Source of the DNA: Datura wrightii
Taxonomy: Eukaryota > Streptophyta > Magnoliopsida > Solanales > Solanaceae
Direction: 5' to 3'
Assembly: GCA_035772735.1 (NCBI GenBank)
Contig: JASDFA010000020.1
Span: 109,585,501-109,649,500, forward strand
Length of the DNA stretch: 64,000 bases
Below, piece by piece: positions 47,243 to 58,447 of the stretch (its first letter is position 1; every line of letters starts with the position of its first letter). Made by a program: the position numbers and the translations under genes. The notes beneath the pieces were generated by a model. The model had not been told where the DNA came from, made no database searches, and saw nothing but the letters and a program-made list of their open reading frames with translations.

Positions 47243-47260
47243 TCCCCGGCAACGGCGCCA
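47243..47260 (-). other. Ath-1 primer binding site (tRNA-Asp, perfect)
   Basis: Minus strand TGGCGCCGTTGCCGGGGA, identical to that of Ath-2, 6 bp inside the 5' LTR edge (47267). Confidence 0.95.
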
Positions 47261-47266
47261 AAAACT

Positions 47267-48862
47267 TGACGTGCCCGATTCGCACGTCCGCAAGTGTACG
47301 GGTCGTGCAAGTAATATAGTGGCTCTTTTTAAGAACCGGATTGTCGAACCCACAGGGACTGGACCCATTCCTCTAACTATCCATTTCTAGTATGATCTTA
47401 AATACCTCAAGTGTTGGTTATAGACATTTTCGATCTAGATTAATTAAGTCTAAGTGTGGGTCAATGAAGTATTCTGAAATTACTCTAGGAGCAACATAGA
47501 GTTAAAACCAATTAATCATGCGATAGTACGATTTGCAATGGGTTAAGCATGGAATTATCAATTGTTATTTCACATAATTATAAATTGCATGTTTATGGTC
47601 TTTCGAGCCTCTAAACACGGCAATCTAGCCTCACTGCATCATTGTGAGCGAGGAGTTTAATTTTCTAGTCGCGGGCAATCAATTATGTTGTGGTTTACAG
47701 GGAAACGATTAGGGACTTTCGTACGTCTAACCATTTAACTCAACTTAGCCTCACAACTACTTCTTCGAGTGGTGATGTGACATCCCAAGTTGGTCTTTCA
47801 TAACCCCCGTGTGTCAACCAAGCAAGGTGTGAGGTATATTTCTATCCTAACACAATATCTCTCCCTAGAGACAAACATGCTCCTTACATTCTCATGTCCT
47901 GACCTAGGTAATGCTTTCTCAAGCTATTACTCAAGCTAACAAATATGCTTTCATGGTGATCAATCATAAAAACAACCAACAATCCAGAATGCAAGACAAA
48001 AACAACAATCAATAACTTAATTCCAAAACAAATTCATAAAAGCACAATCATAATTCAGGGCTTCAACCCTAGAGGAAGGGTTCTTTCCATTCATGTTCGT
48101 AAAACTACAATTAACTAATACTAAACTAACATACTTACATGAATTTGGTAGATGAGAAGGGAATTTGACAAATCCTAGATGAGTTCTCCCACTTCTCCTT
48201 TCACTCCTAGGTGGTTTTTCAGAATAAAATCGTGACCAAATGATTTTAGGAGCTAAGGGTCCTATTTATAGTAAATGGAAAACGTGCATAATTTAGCCTG
48301 TAATGGAACGGCTCCGTGTCACGGAGTGTATCGCGGAGCACTGCCTCCGTGACACGGAGGCAACGCGAAAGCTCTCTGGAAAGTGCCTCCGGAAACCAAG
48401 CTGCCGAGGGTCACCGCGCTGGCCAACGTGGCACGCTGCTCATGCAGCGCGTTGGCAAGCTGCTGTCGCGCAGCTGGCCTAGCGTGGCACAACGCTGGTG
48501 TGCTAGTTTACTGCCTGCTGCTGCCGTTTGCTACCTTCTCTCGTGCACTTGGCAAGGGTGTGGCACGGCGCTGGGCGCGGCACACGCACAGCGTGGCACG
48601 CTGCCTGGCGCGGCCAGCCTTGCCAAGGCATGCTCCTTGCCGACTTTCGCCACTTGCTTCCACTCCATTCCTTGCTATTCACCAACTTCTGAATTAGTTC
48701 CTCAAATGCATTATTAACCTACAAAACAAGGACTAATCATGTTGGTTAGTATATATTCACATTTATATAAAATTGCATGAAAATGTATAAAATAACTTAG
48801 ATAAACAAGACTAAATTAAGGTGTAAAGCGTATCTCGGGCATGCTATCTTTGCCCGTGATCA
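47267..48862 (-). repeat. Ath-1 5' LTR
   Basis: 1,596 bp. TATA (reverse) at 48263-48270, palindromes 48311-48640 upstream of it, start hairpin CGGGCA (48836-48841) / TGCCCG (48851-48856). U5 includes GTGGGTTCGACAATCC (minus strand). Confidence 0.93.
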
Positions 48863-48867
48863 GTACT

Positions 48868-50364
48868 GTATATTCAGAGATGGGAGTAAAGGGTCAAGGA
48901 AAGACTTGTGGTTTGAGGTGATGATTCATTGGTCGTGTTCATGTGAGATTGATCCTTGGTCAATGAAGAAGTATTGAGTTGTGGAACAACCCATTGCAGG
49001 GAACAACTGGTCATGGTCAGCAGTCTTGCAAAGGGAATCCAAATTAGAGGCAGTGGTGAGGACGGCAAGCAGCAACAAGTCCTTGGAGCTAGAAACAACT
49101 CATCCTTTCTAGTCGTGGTGAGGGATCAGAGTCCTGAACTCAGGGAGTAGCAACGAGTGGTAACAACGGACCATAGGATGTAACAACAGATCGTTCTGTC
49201 GTTTGTTGTCACTGGCAGTGCAGAGTTTTCAGGAAATTCATTAAGGGTATTTTCATCATTCCTAAGTCATAGGGTCCTAAACTACGTCGTTTAAGGCTCG
49301 AAATGCAGTGTTTTATAAGGGGAAAATCTATCCTAGGCTCATTCATATCCATGCATGCAAATTGAAGGGTTTAGGAGGTGATCAAGTTAGACTTTCTTCA
49401 AGTTTTTCTTCAATCTTTCATTGGGAAATCAAGGAATGGTAGAATCAGATCTTCCCCAAGTATGTAGGGTTATGAATGGGTGAATTCGTTCACACCCATG
49501 CCCAATCTCTCTCTCTAAATCATGAAATATCATATGTTGATTCTATGGGGTTTTAACCTAATGCATGAAATTCCTAATTCTCTACATGGGCATGATCTAA
49601 ATATGTTTCTACTATTGAATTATGATTCATGGGAAAGTTTTATGTTGTTTTTCATTAAAATCATGTTTCAAGATTTATAAATTAAAATGCCCATTTATGA
49701 GAAGTTCATGAAAGTTGAGATTTATGATGAATGTTCAAGTATGATGAGATATTATTGATGAAAAGCATGTTTTCAAGTTATCCATGTTTATAGTCATGTT
49801 TTCAAGTGACTTAAGTATTTTCAAGCATGTTAAATTCTCGGGCAATGCCCATATGTTCAAGTATGATTTATGACTTTACAAATTAAGCTTACCATATGGT
49901 TTTGGAGCGAAGACTCCCAATTATTTTCAGCTTGTGGTATGGTTTGAGCTACTGCTTCTCATATATGATTTCAAATTTTAGATGTATTTAATTATTGAGA
50001 TTCGTCAATAGACGATGGTGAGCTTCGTTGAAGAATGATGGAGAGCATATGCATGTTTTTGAGAGTAGTGTCTAGCACTGAGTAGGCTAAGGGTCGATCA
50101 CCCTATGCCTCAGAACTACGCGCCAACATAGGTTATTTCTTATATATATACTACTTTGGGACCTCTCTTGTGAGCTATCCCCTACCCCGATTGGGCCTCG
50201 AGCTTGATATCTATATCATGGTATCATCCTTACTCCTAGCAAGGCTTTGGATGGCTCTACCCACTTGAGTGTGATAGTTGGGACCACATAAGCTCTATTG
50301 TGGTATGTCGATGACAAGTCTTCCATTGTTCCTCATGATCTCAGTTATACATGTTTATCACTCA

Positions 50365-50412
<48 letters not shown>

Positions 50413-50732
50413 GTATATGTTCCAAAAGAGGTTTGACCCAATGGTCAGTTTTACTTATGATTATCAAATTTAAGTTTTGGGTCATTTGATTCAGTTATGA
50501 TGTTATGTTATGTTCAGATCATGATTTCAGCAAGCCCTACTCTCAAATTCTTGTTTTGATTATGTTTTACATTATGCATGTTTTAAATCATTTTACTTAT
50601 TTAAGCGATTTTACTTACCTTGCATACTCGGTATATATCATGTACTGACCGCATACTCAATGCTGTATAATTTTATGATATAGGCCCCGGTACTCAGACT
50701 CAGCCTTGTCCTTAGCCAGTCTTTCAGAGAGT
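48868..50732 (+). repeat. Tek-2 5' LTR, second part, truncated by deletion
   Basis: Aligns with 54173-56060 of the 3' LTR. U3 repeats (GTCATTGGTCGTG-like, 48880-49210). The TATA of the 3' LTR (54592) has become TTTAAG here (near 49290). It ends around tctttcagag, where the sequence jumps into protease/RT; the last 330 or so bases of LTR are missing. Confidence 0.83.
50366..50418. repeat. (AT)n-(GTAT)n microsatellite in Tek-2 5' LTR
   Basis: About 17 AT units followed by four GTAT units. The 3' LTR has only a short AT run at the same site (55726-55742). Confidence 0.95.
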
Positions 50733-51790
50733 GGAAGGGTAGTTCAACTGTACATGTAGGTCATTTCATTTCCTATCTTAAGGCTAGAAAAATGATCTCC
50801 AAAGGTTGTGTATACCATCTAATTAGGGTTAAGGATGCTAAATCTGGGATCCCGACTGTCCAGTCAGTCCTAGTAGTATGTGAGTACCCAAAAGTCTTCC
50901 CAGATGATTTACCGAGAATCCCTCCCAAGCAGGATATTGATTTTGGTATTGACCTTCTTTCCGATATGCAGCCTATATCTATTCCTCCTTGTAGAATGGC
51001 CCAGCTGAGTTGAAGGAGTAGTTGAAGGACCTGTTAGATAAAAAGTTTCATTAGACTGAGAAAATCCCCATGGGGTGCACCAGCTCTCTTTGTCTGGAAG
51101 AAAGATGGTTCTCTTCGTATGTGTATTAATTATCAATAATTGAACAAGGTCACCATCAAGAAAAGGTATCCTCTACCTAGGATTGATGATTTGTTTGACC
51201 AGCTTCAGGGTGCCAAGTGCTTTTCAAAGATAGATCTCAGGTTTGGATACCATCAACTCAGGGTTCGATAGAGACACATCCTGAAAACAGCCTTCAAGAC
51301 GCGGTATGGTCATTATGAGTTTGTAGTTATGCCTTTTGGACTAACGAATGCTCCTGCAGCTTTTATGGACTTCATGAAAAGTTGGTTCAATCTATACTTG
51401 GATGTGTTCATGATTGTGTTTATTGATGATATTCTGATATACTCTCGAAGCGAGGTGGAGCATGCCGCTCATTTGAGGGTGGTACTACAGACTCTCAAGG
51501 ATCGACAACTATATGCTAAATTCAGAAAGTACGAGTTTTGGTTGGACTTGATGGTATTTCTAGGTCATGTAGTGTCAAGTGAGGGCATAAAGATGGACTC
51601 TCAGAAAATAGAAGCGGTGAAGAATTGGCCTAGATCGGTGAATCCTTCGGAAATCAGGAGTTTCTTGGGTTTAGCCCGGTACTATCGTAGATATTTGTTG
51701 AGGGTTTTTCATCTATTGCAGTGCCATTAACCAAATTGACCCAAAAGAACGTGAAATTCCAATGGTCGGAGGCTTGTGAGAGAAGCTTTT
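50733..51790 (+). pseudogene. Tek-2 protease end and reverse transcriptase, broken
   Basis: Starts inside the protease-RT spacer (EWKGSS-like, FISYLKARKMISKGCVYHLIRV). RT N-terminus 50860-51010: EYPKVFPDDLPRIPPKQDIDF, ISIPPCRMA. Several stops and shifts follow (51010-51328). RT core 51329-51730 is open: MPFGLTNAPAAFMDFM, catalytic VFIDDILIYSRS (FIDD at 51419-51430), FLGHVVSSEGI, EIRSFLGLARYYRRYL. The active site is preserved although the frame is broken on both sides. Gag and protease proper are deleted. Confidence 0.87.
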
Positions 51791-51795
51791 AGGAG

Positions 51796-52329
51796 TTGAA
51801 GACTCGACTTACCTCAACACCGGTGTTAACCCTACCAGAGGGTACTGATGGGTTTGTGGTGTATTGTGATGCTTCGAGAATCAGACTTGGTTGCGTATTG
51901 ATGCAGCACGGCAAGGTTATAACATATGCTTCTGGACAGTTGAAAGTTCATGAGAAGAATTACCCGACCCACGATCTTGAGTTGGCAGTGGTGGTATTTT
52001 CCTTGAAGATATGGAGACATTATTTGTACGAGGTCTATGTAGTTGTGTTTACAGACCGTAAGAGTCTACAATACGTGTTTACCCATAAGGATCTCAATCT
52101 TCGGCAAAAAAGGTGGTTGGAACTACTTAAGGATTACGACATGAGTGTCCTTTATCATTCGAGTAAAGCTAACATAGTAGCAGATGCACTTAGTAGACTC
52201 TCCATGGAGAGTGTGTCCCATGTGGATGAGGGGAGAAAGGAGCTGGTGAGGGATGTGCATCGATTGCAAGGTTGGGAGTTCGGTTGGTTGACTGAATCGG
52301 TAGCGGTGTTATTATTTAGAATGGATTAG
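51796..52329 (+). pseudogene. Tek-2 RNase H
   Basis: A 177-codon open stretch with all four catalytic acids in place: YCDAS (D25), DLELA (E62), FTDRKSL (D87), VADALSR (D130). The domain itself looks intact; the frame is shifted relative to RT upstream and integrase downstream. Unlike Tek-1, where two of these residues are lost. Confidence 0.88.
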
Positions 52330-52445
52330 AATCATCCTTGGTGACTGATGTAAAAGCTAGACAAGACTAGAATCCCATTTTGGTAAAGTTAAAGGAAACC
52401 TTTTAGAATCAGAAGGTAGAGGTCTTCTCCAAAGGGGGAGATGGT

Positions 52446-53781
52446 GTGCTTCGATATCAGGGTCACTTGTGTGTCCTGGACATTGATGATTTGAGAAATC
52501 GGATGTTGCATGAGGCTCATGGTTCCAGGTATTCAATCCATATAGGTTCCACCAAGATGTACCATGACTTACGGAAAGTCTATTGGTGGAATTGCATGAA
52601 GAAAGAGATCGCGGAATTTGTAGCTAAATGCCCAAACTGTCAACTAGTGAAGGTTGAGCATAAGAGACCGGGAGATGTGCTTCAGGATATCAGTAATACT
52701 ACTTGGAAGTGGAAAGAAATCAATATGGACTTCATCACAGGGTTGCCTCGCACTCGTCGGTAATATGACTCCATTTGGGTTGTTATAGACAGGTTGACCA
52801 AAGCCGCTTATTTTCTATTAGTCAAAACCACGGATTCGGCGGAGGATTATGAAAACTATACACCGAGAGCTAGTTCGGTTGCATGGAGTGCCCTTTTCCA
52901 TCATATCAGATAGAGGCACCCAATTTACCTCTTAGTTTTGGAGGTCGTTTAAAAAAGGATTGGGTACTCAGGTTAAGCTCAATACAACATTTCATCCGCA
53001 AACGGATGGTCAAGAGGAGCGGACAATTTATACTCTCGAGGACATGTTGAGAGCATGTGTGATTGATTGCAAAGGTACTTGGGACGATCATTTTCCTCTT
53101 ATGGAGTTTGCATACAATAACAACTATCATTCCAGTATCCAGATGGTTCCATTTGAGGCTCTTTATGGGCAGAGATGTAGATCTCCCATTGGCTGGTTTG
53201 AAGTTGATGAAGCTGTGATGATAGGGTCGGATTTAGTCCATGAGGCTGTGGAGAAAGTTCAACTCATACGGGACAGGTTGAAAACAACTCAAAGTCGCCA
53301 AAAGTCCTATGCCGATGTGAGAAGAAGAGAACTTGAGTTTGAAGTGGACGAATGGGTGTTTCTAAAGGTGTCTCCCATGAAGGGAGTAATGAGGTTTGGA
53401 AATAAAGGGAAACTCAGTCCTCGTTATTTTGGTCCCTACCGGATTGTGAAGTGAGTTGGCAAGGTGGCATATAAATTGGAGTTGCCCTTAGAATTAGCTT
53501 CTGTGCATCCTGTTTTCTATGTATCGCTCTTAAAGAAGTGTTTGCGTGACCCAGCTCTAGTTGTCCCAGTGGATAGTGTCGGTGTGAAAGACAACCTTAG
53601 TTATGAGGAGGTTCCAGTGGAAATATTGGATCGTCAGGTTCGAAGGCTAAGAAATAAGGAAGTAGCTTCAGTTAAAGTCTTATCGAGGAATCAACATGTT
53701 GAGGGAGCTACGTGGAAAGCTGAAACAAACATGATGGCTAGATACCCACATTTATTCTCTACCGGCTCAGTTTTAGCTTGA
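52446..53781 (+). pseudogene. Tek-2 integrase and chromodomain
   Basis: 52446-52763: zinc-binding region with HIGSTKMYHD, YWWNCMKKEI and CPNC, then the core start MDFITGLPRT; a TAA (52761-52763) interrupts before VVIDRLTKAAYF. The second core aspartate lies in SDRGTQF near 52907-52925. A frameshift lies near 52850. 52960-53454: core end (HPQTDGQEER, FAYNNNYHSS) and GPY/F module (RRRELEFEVDEWVFLKVSP, SPRYFGPYRIV), TGA stop at 53452-53454. Same frame 53464-53781: VHPVFYVSLLKKCLRDP, then chromodomain-like YEEVPVEILDRQVRRL and GATWKAETN. Broken three times or more. Confidence 0.88.
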
Positions 53782-53990
53782 GGTTCTATTTTTGCCCTAA
53801 AACTCTATACAGTTTTGTGTTTTGTTCATGTACCCCAGTTTCTTTCATGTATTTGGATGTATGTTTGATTCATGAATTCAGTTCATCCATGTAGTTTAAA
53901 TTGGAGTTAGTAATTCTGTTAGTTTCAGCTTGTATAATCAATGATTAAATGTGATGATTCCATTCTTTGTTTTCTATATGTTTTCCCACA

Positions 53991-54022
53991 TTCGAGGACG
54001 AAGGTCCCCAAGGTGGAAAAAT
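53991..54022 (+). other. Tek-2 pre-PPT hairpin and polypurine tract
   Basis: TTCG-AGGA-CGAA (53991-54002) followed by a purine-rich run AAGGTGGAAAAA (about 54009-54021) that ends at the LTR start TGTAATACCCC (54023). Confidence 0.8.
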
Positions 54023-55435
54023 TGTAATACCCCGGAAGTGTCCAAGACTAGACCTGGGATTAAAAAAAATGAAAAGTGGCAGAAATTTGAGAATTTTTCA
54101 CAGAATGGGTCATGGTACGGATCGTTGGTGCCACCAGTGACCCGTTGGCTGAGTCCGTGGTGAGGTACTACAGATTTAGAGATGGGAGTAACGGGTCAAG
54201 GAAAGACTCGTGGTTTGAGGTAATGAGTCATTGGTCGTGTTCATGTGAGACTGATCCTTGGTAAAGGAAGATGTATCGAGTTGTGGAACGACACGTTGCA
54301 GGGAACAACTGGTCATGGTCAGCAGTCGTGCAAAGGGATTCAAGATTAGAGGCGGTGGTGACGACGACGGGCAGCAGTGAGTCGTTGGAGCTAGCAACGG
54401 CCCATCCTGTCTATTCATGGTGAGGGATCAGAGACCTGAACTCAGGGAGTAGCAATGAGTGGTAACGACGGGCCGTAGGATGTTACAACAGATCGTTTTG
54501 TCATCCATTGTCACTGGCAGTGCAGAATTTTTAGGAAATTCATAAAGGGTATTTCCATCATTCCTAAGTCCTAGGGTCCTAAACTACGTCGTATAAGGCT
54601 CGAAATACACTATTTTATGAGGGAAAAATGTATCCTAGGCTCATTCACATCCATGCATGCAAATTGAAGGGTTTAGGAGGTGATCAAGTTAGACTTTGTT
54701 CAAATTTTCTTCAATCTTTCATTAGGCAATCAAGGAGTGGTAGAATCAGATTTTCCCCAGGTATGTAGGGTTATGAATGGGTGAATTCATTCACACCCAT
54801 GCCCAATCTCTCTCTAAATCATAAAACTTCATATGTTGATTTTATGGGGTTTTAACTCGATGCATGAAATTGCTGATTCTCTATATGGATATGATCTAAA
54901 TATGTTTCTACTATTGAATTATGACTCATGGGCAAGTTTTGCATTGTTTTTCATTAAAATCATGTTTCAAGCTTTGTAAATTAAAATGCTCATTTATGAG
55001 AAGTTCATGAAAGTTTAGATTTATGATGAATGTTCAAGTATGATGAGGTATTATCGATGAAAAGCATGTTTTCAAGTTACCCATGTTTATAATCATGTTT
55101 TCAAGTGACTTGAGTATTTTCAAGCATGTTAAGTATCGGTAATGCCCATATATTCAAGTATGATTTATGACTTTATGAATTAATCTTACCACATGATTTT
55201 TGAGCGAAGACTCCCAATTATTTTTAGCTTGTGGTATGGTTTGAGTTAAACGTTTCTCATATATGATTTCAGATTTGAGATGTATTTGATTGTTGAGCTT
55301 CGTTAATAGACGATGGTGAGCTTTGTTGATAAACGATGGAGAGCATATGCATGTTTTTGGGAGTAGTGTCTAGCACTAAGTAGGCTAAGAGTCGATCACC
55401 CTTGCCTCAGAACTACACACCAACGTAGGTTATTA

Positions 55436-55509
<74 letters not shown>

Positions 55510-56401
55510 TTTGGGACCTCCCTTGTGAGCTATCCCCTGCCCCGATTTGGCCTCGATCTTGATATCGATATCATGGTATCGTCTTTAGCCCTGGAAAGAC
55601 TTTGGTGACTCTACCCACTTGAGTGTGATAGTTGGGACCACGTAAGCTCTATCGTGGTATGTCGGTTATATGATGACTCTCCCATTTTTCCTCATAATTT
55701 CAATTATTCATGTTTATAACTCATGATATATATATATATATGTTCTAAAAGAGGTTTGACCCAATGTTCAGTTTTGGTTATGATTATCAGATTTAAGCTT
55801 TGGGTCATTTGACTCAGTTAGAATATTATGTTATGTTCAGATCATGATTTCAGAAAATAGAATGGAAGCCTTACTTCCTCATACTCTTGTTTTGGTTATG
55901 TTTTACATTATGCATGTTTTAAATGATTCTACTTATTTAAGCAGTCTTACTTACCTTGCATACTCGATACATTCCATGTACTGACCACATACTCTATGTT
56001 GCATCATTTTATGATATAGGCCCCGGTACTCAGACTCAGCCTCGTCTTTAGTTAGCCATTCAGAGTTAGCATACCACATTTTTTGGTGAGTCCTCATCTC
56101 CCGAAGGACCGTGCTTTATTAGTTTTCTTTATGTATTCAATTCCAGACTTAGAGAGTTAGTTGGGGTCTTGTCCCATCAACTCATCAGTATTAGAGGCTT
56201 TTTAGACATTGAATATAATTAGCTTCAGATTCGCGTGTATTTATGATGTTATGCTCATTTCAGACTTCCACTAAGTTTATCATGTTGATCTTCCACTTTA
56301 TTTGTCTAATTTAGATGTATGTTCATGCCATGGGTCGACTTGGAGTCTCTCGGGGCTTCTTGTCCCGTGTCTCGATCTGAGCCCATGTTTGTGTAAAGAA
56401 A
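54023..56401 (+). repeat. Tek-2 3' LTR
   Basis: TGTAATACCCCGG start; U3 repeats 54110-54500, TATAAG at 54592-54597, R-U5 to about 56390. The right end (gtgtctcgatctgagcccatg) resembles the Tek-1 LTR end but lacks a clear CA; 56401 is chosen from the ATAAC duplication. Gives the uninterrupted sequence used to place Ath-1 in the 5' LTR. Confidence 0.85.
55441..55506. repeat. (AT)n-(AC)n compound microsatellite in Tek-2 3' LTR
   Basis: About 17 AT and 16 AC units. The 5' LTR has only TTATATATATA at the matching site (50140-50150). Confidence 0.95.
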
Positions 56402-56406
56402 ATAAC

Positions 56407-57065
56407 CAACCTAGATAACCAAGGAAACTACAAAAGAAAGCTTACCAAATAACAACTTCACGAAACAGCCACCACAACACCGGAGAAAGGCTCCAAAACG
56501 CAAGCTACACGCGATTCCCGACTTTTCCGACATCAAAACCATGTTAAACCATGGCTTCTAACCCCAAAACCATCAAGAACACCTTAGAACACCTCTAGGG
56601 AGATTTCTGGTATAGGAAATTTCCAGAAATGAGAATTGGAAGTGAAATAACCGACCAAATGGACTTAAATAGTCCTCCACCGCCTTAGATCCTTGTGAAG
56701 TGCCTGCTTGCGCGGTGTCACAAAAACACCAATATCTCTATATTTCGAAGTTGGATTGACAAATGGTTTGATGAACTGGAAATTAGACTCATAGATATTT
56801 AATTTATAGGTCGAACACCCCTTAAATCCTTATAGATTCAGAGAAAAGCTTCGAAACATTTGACCTAAATTTCAAAGAATCTCAAGAAGAAAATTTTGCG
56901 ATAACTTTTTTCAAATTTGGTTCTGCAACTTGATCGACGTCCAATCTTAAATATGATCATAAAGTGACTCAAATACCTCATAACACTTCCTTCTTAGCCT
57001 ATTAGGTGCTCTTAGTCCTACCTGAAAAGTACAGATTTATCGCTCAAATTATCTGGGGTGTTACA
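56407..57065 (-). repeat. Tek-3 solo LTR, U3 part
   Basis: Read on the minus strand from 57065: TGTAACACCCCAG, U3, a TATTTAAG box (about 56664-56674) and the start of the transcribed part. Continues at 31031 after Tek-2. Confidence 0.78.
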
Positions 57066-57070
57066 AAATT

Positions 57071-58447
57071 AACTTGTTAGATTTTTTCTTTAGGAATAAT
57101 ATGTAGAGAAAAGAAAAGAGCATTTTTGACTGGTTTGATGTGAGCAATTTAGGTTTGACCTTGAGTAGTGCTTTCTTGTGAGCGTTTGGTAAATAGCAAA
57201 TTTTTCTGACACCCAAGCTCAGGGTAGTGACTCTGTATATAGATTTTCTTATTTTATAGTTCGCTATGACCCTGTCTGTCTTAGAGTATATTGTTCCATT
57301 TTTATTGAGACTTGTTCCATGTGAGGTGATAATTTCTTGCATATATTTCATGTTTTACATCTTAGTCTAGAACTTGCTCTGCATGTTATTGAATTGAAAT
57401 AATAAGTGTTGCTCTATTTAGAAGATGCTAATAGAATTTCTTTGATTTGTCCTATGAAATTTAACCTGTTCAGATATTATTACCACTAGTCAGCCCTTTG
57501 AACCTGTAACCTTTCATTTATTAGATGTATATTTTCCTTGATCCATTTTATTGAATCTCTAGTTTTTGCACCCTGCTTCCTTGAGCATTATAGCATAGAT
57601 TGTGATCAAATTGTTAGATTTGAAGAAAAGAGATGGTCAAGTGTTAATGGTAACCAATGAAAATTACTTGTAATGAAAAGGCTCTCATAGAAAGAATGTG
57701 ACATAAAAAGAAAAAAAAATTAAAAAATGCTTGAAAGAAAAATTTAAAAAAATGAGAGAATAAAAATGCTTGAAAAAAAAGAAAAGCGAAAAGAGAAAAA
57801 TTGGAAAAGTATATGATTGTAACGTTCTTGATATGATGAGAATTACAGGTGGAAATAATTAATGACAAGAAGGCAAAAAAAATACAGTGAAGAAAATAAT
57901 GGGTGTTAAGTCTAAAAATTACAAAGTGCTTCAGAAAGTGTACATCACTATTATATAGTTTTCTACCCGTTCCTTAGCCAATATTACAACCCATTAAAGT
58001 CCTATTTGATTTTATTCAAGCACATTTAATTAGTTGAGATGTACATAACAGGCAAGCTTATGGTACTTTATGCATACATATAAATTTCTTTGTGAGTACG
58101 AGAGTTATGCTTTGATGCTAAGTCCTTAATTTATACTCGATTCTTTGATTTGAGCGTGTGGACTATTTCTTCTTGTGAAGTCACTTGTTTCCTGATAAAA
58201 AGGTGATATGGTTAGCTTTGTTTCACAGAGTAGGTGAGCGAGCTTAAATTTGAGAAACTAGAGTCCGTCTCTGAGGTTAGAAGGTTTGTATAGCTTGTAT
58301 GATGAGCGGTAAATGCACTTGATGTCGGGAATTGCTACATGGTCGAATTATTTGTATCAACCAAAGTAGGTATGTTCCTAAGCATAAAATTTTAAGATGA
58401 ACTTAAATGATTGTTCGAGGATGAACAAAGGTCTAAATGGCGGGTGG
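57071..58447 (+). other. Znk-2 interior, third part: 3' noncoding region
   Basis: No coding ORF. A/G-rich tract at 57690-57820, conserved block ttacaacccattaaagtcc (57984-58002), pre-PPT hairpin TTGTTCGAGGATGAACAA (58411-58428) and a decayed purine tract (aaatggcgggtgg, 58435-58447). Aligns with Znk-1 24410-25764. Confidence 0.78.

Larger units (their letters stand above)
31178..48862 (-). mobile_element. Ath-1: Athila-like element with gag-protease only, in Tek-2
   Basis: TG...CA ends, LTRs of 1,596 bp each, perfect 5 bp target duplication GTACT (31173-31177, 48863-48867), perfect tRNA-Asp primer site. Without Ath-2 it is about 7.8 kb. Only gag-protease is present; no RT, RNase H, integrase or env-like ORF in the interior (32774-33126, 43048-47266). 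By eye the LTRs differ at about 24 sites (about 1.5%), more than those of the younger Ath-2 nested inside it. Confidence 0.93.
31032..56401 (+). mobile_element. Tek-2: internally deleted chromovirus, carrying Ath-1 in its 5' LTR
   Basis: 5' LTR 31032-31177 plus 48868-50732, interior 50733-54022, 3' LTR 54023-56401. Target duplication ATAAC at 31027-31031 and 56402-56406. The 5' LTR start has TA for TG. The interior begins inside protease/RT; the LTR end, primer site, gag and most of protease are deleted. It keeps RT, RNase H, integrase and chromodomain in broken frames. About 7.7 kb without Ath-1. The exact right end is uncertain because the last bases do not end in CA. Confidence 0.85.
29012..57065 (-). 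mobile_element. Tek-3: solo chromovirus-type LTR in Znk-2, split by Tek-2
   Basis: Minus strand: starts TGTAACACCCC at 57065, ends GGGGTGTGACA at 29012. Pieces 29012-31031 and 56407-57065 add up to about 2.68 kb, a usual LTR size for these elements. Flanks GAATT (29007-29011) and AAATT (57066-57070) form a 4/5 duplication, and the sequence beyond resumes Znk-2 on both sides, so this is one LTR with no internal region: a solo LTR made by LTR-LTR recombination. A TATA-like site (TATTTAAG in reverse, about 56664-56674) lies in the right piece. Confidence 0.8.

Noticed and set aside
47243..47260. tRNA-like sequence that could be a tRNA gene
   Set aside because: Only the 3' 18 bases of tRNA-Asp are complementary, next to an LTR: a primer binding site.
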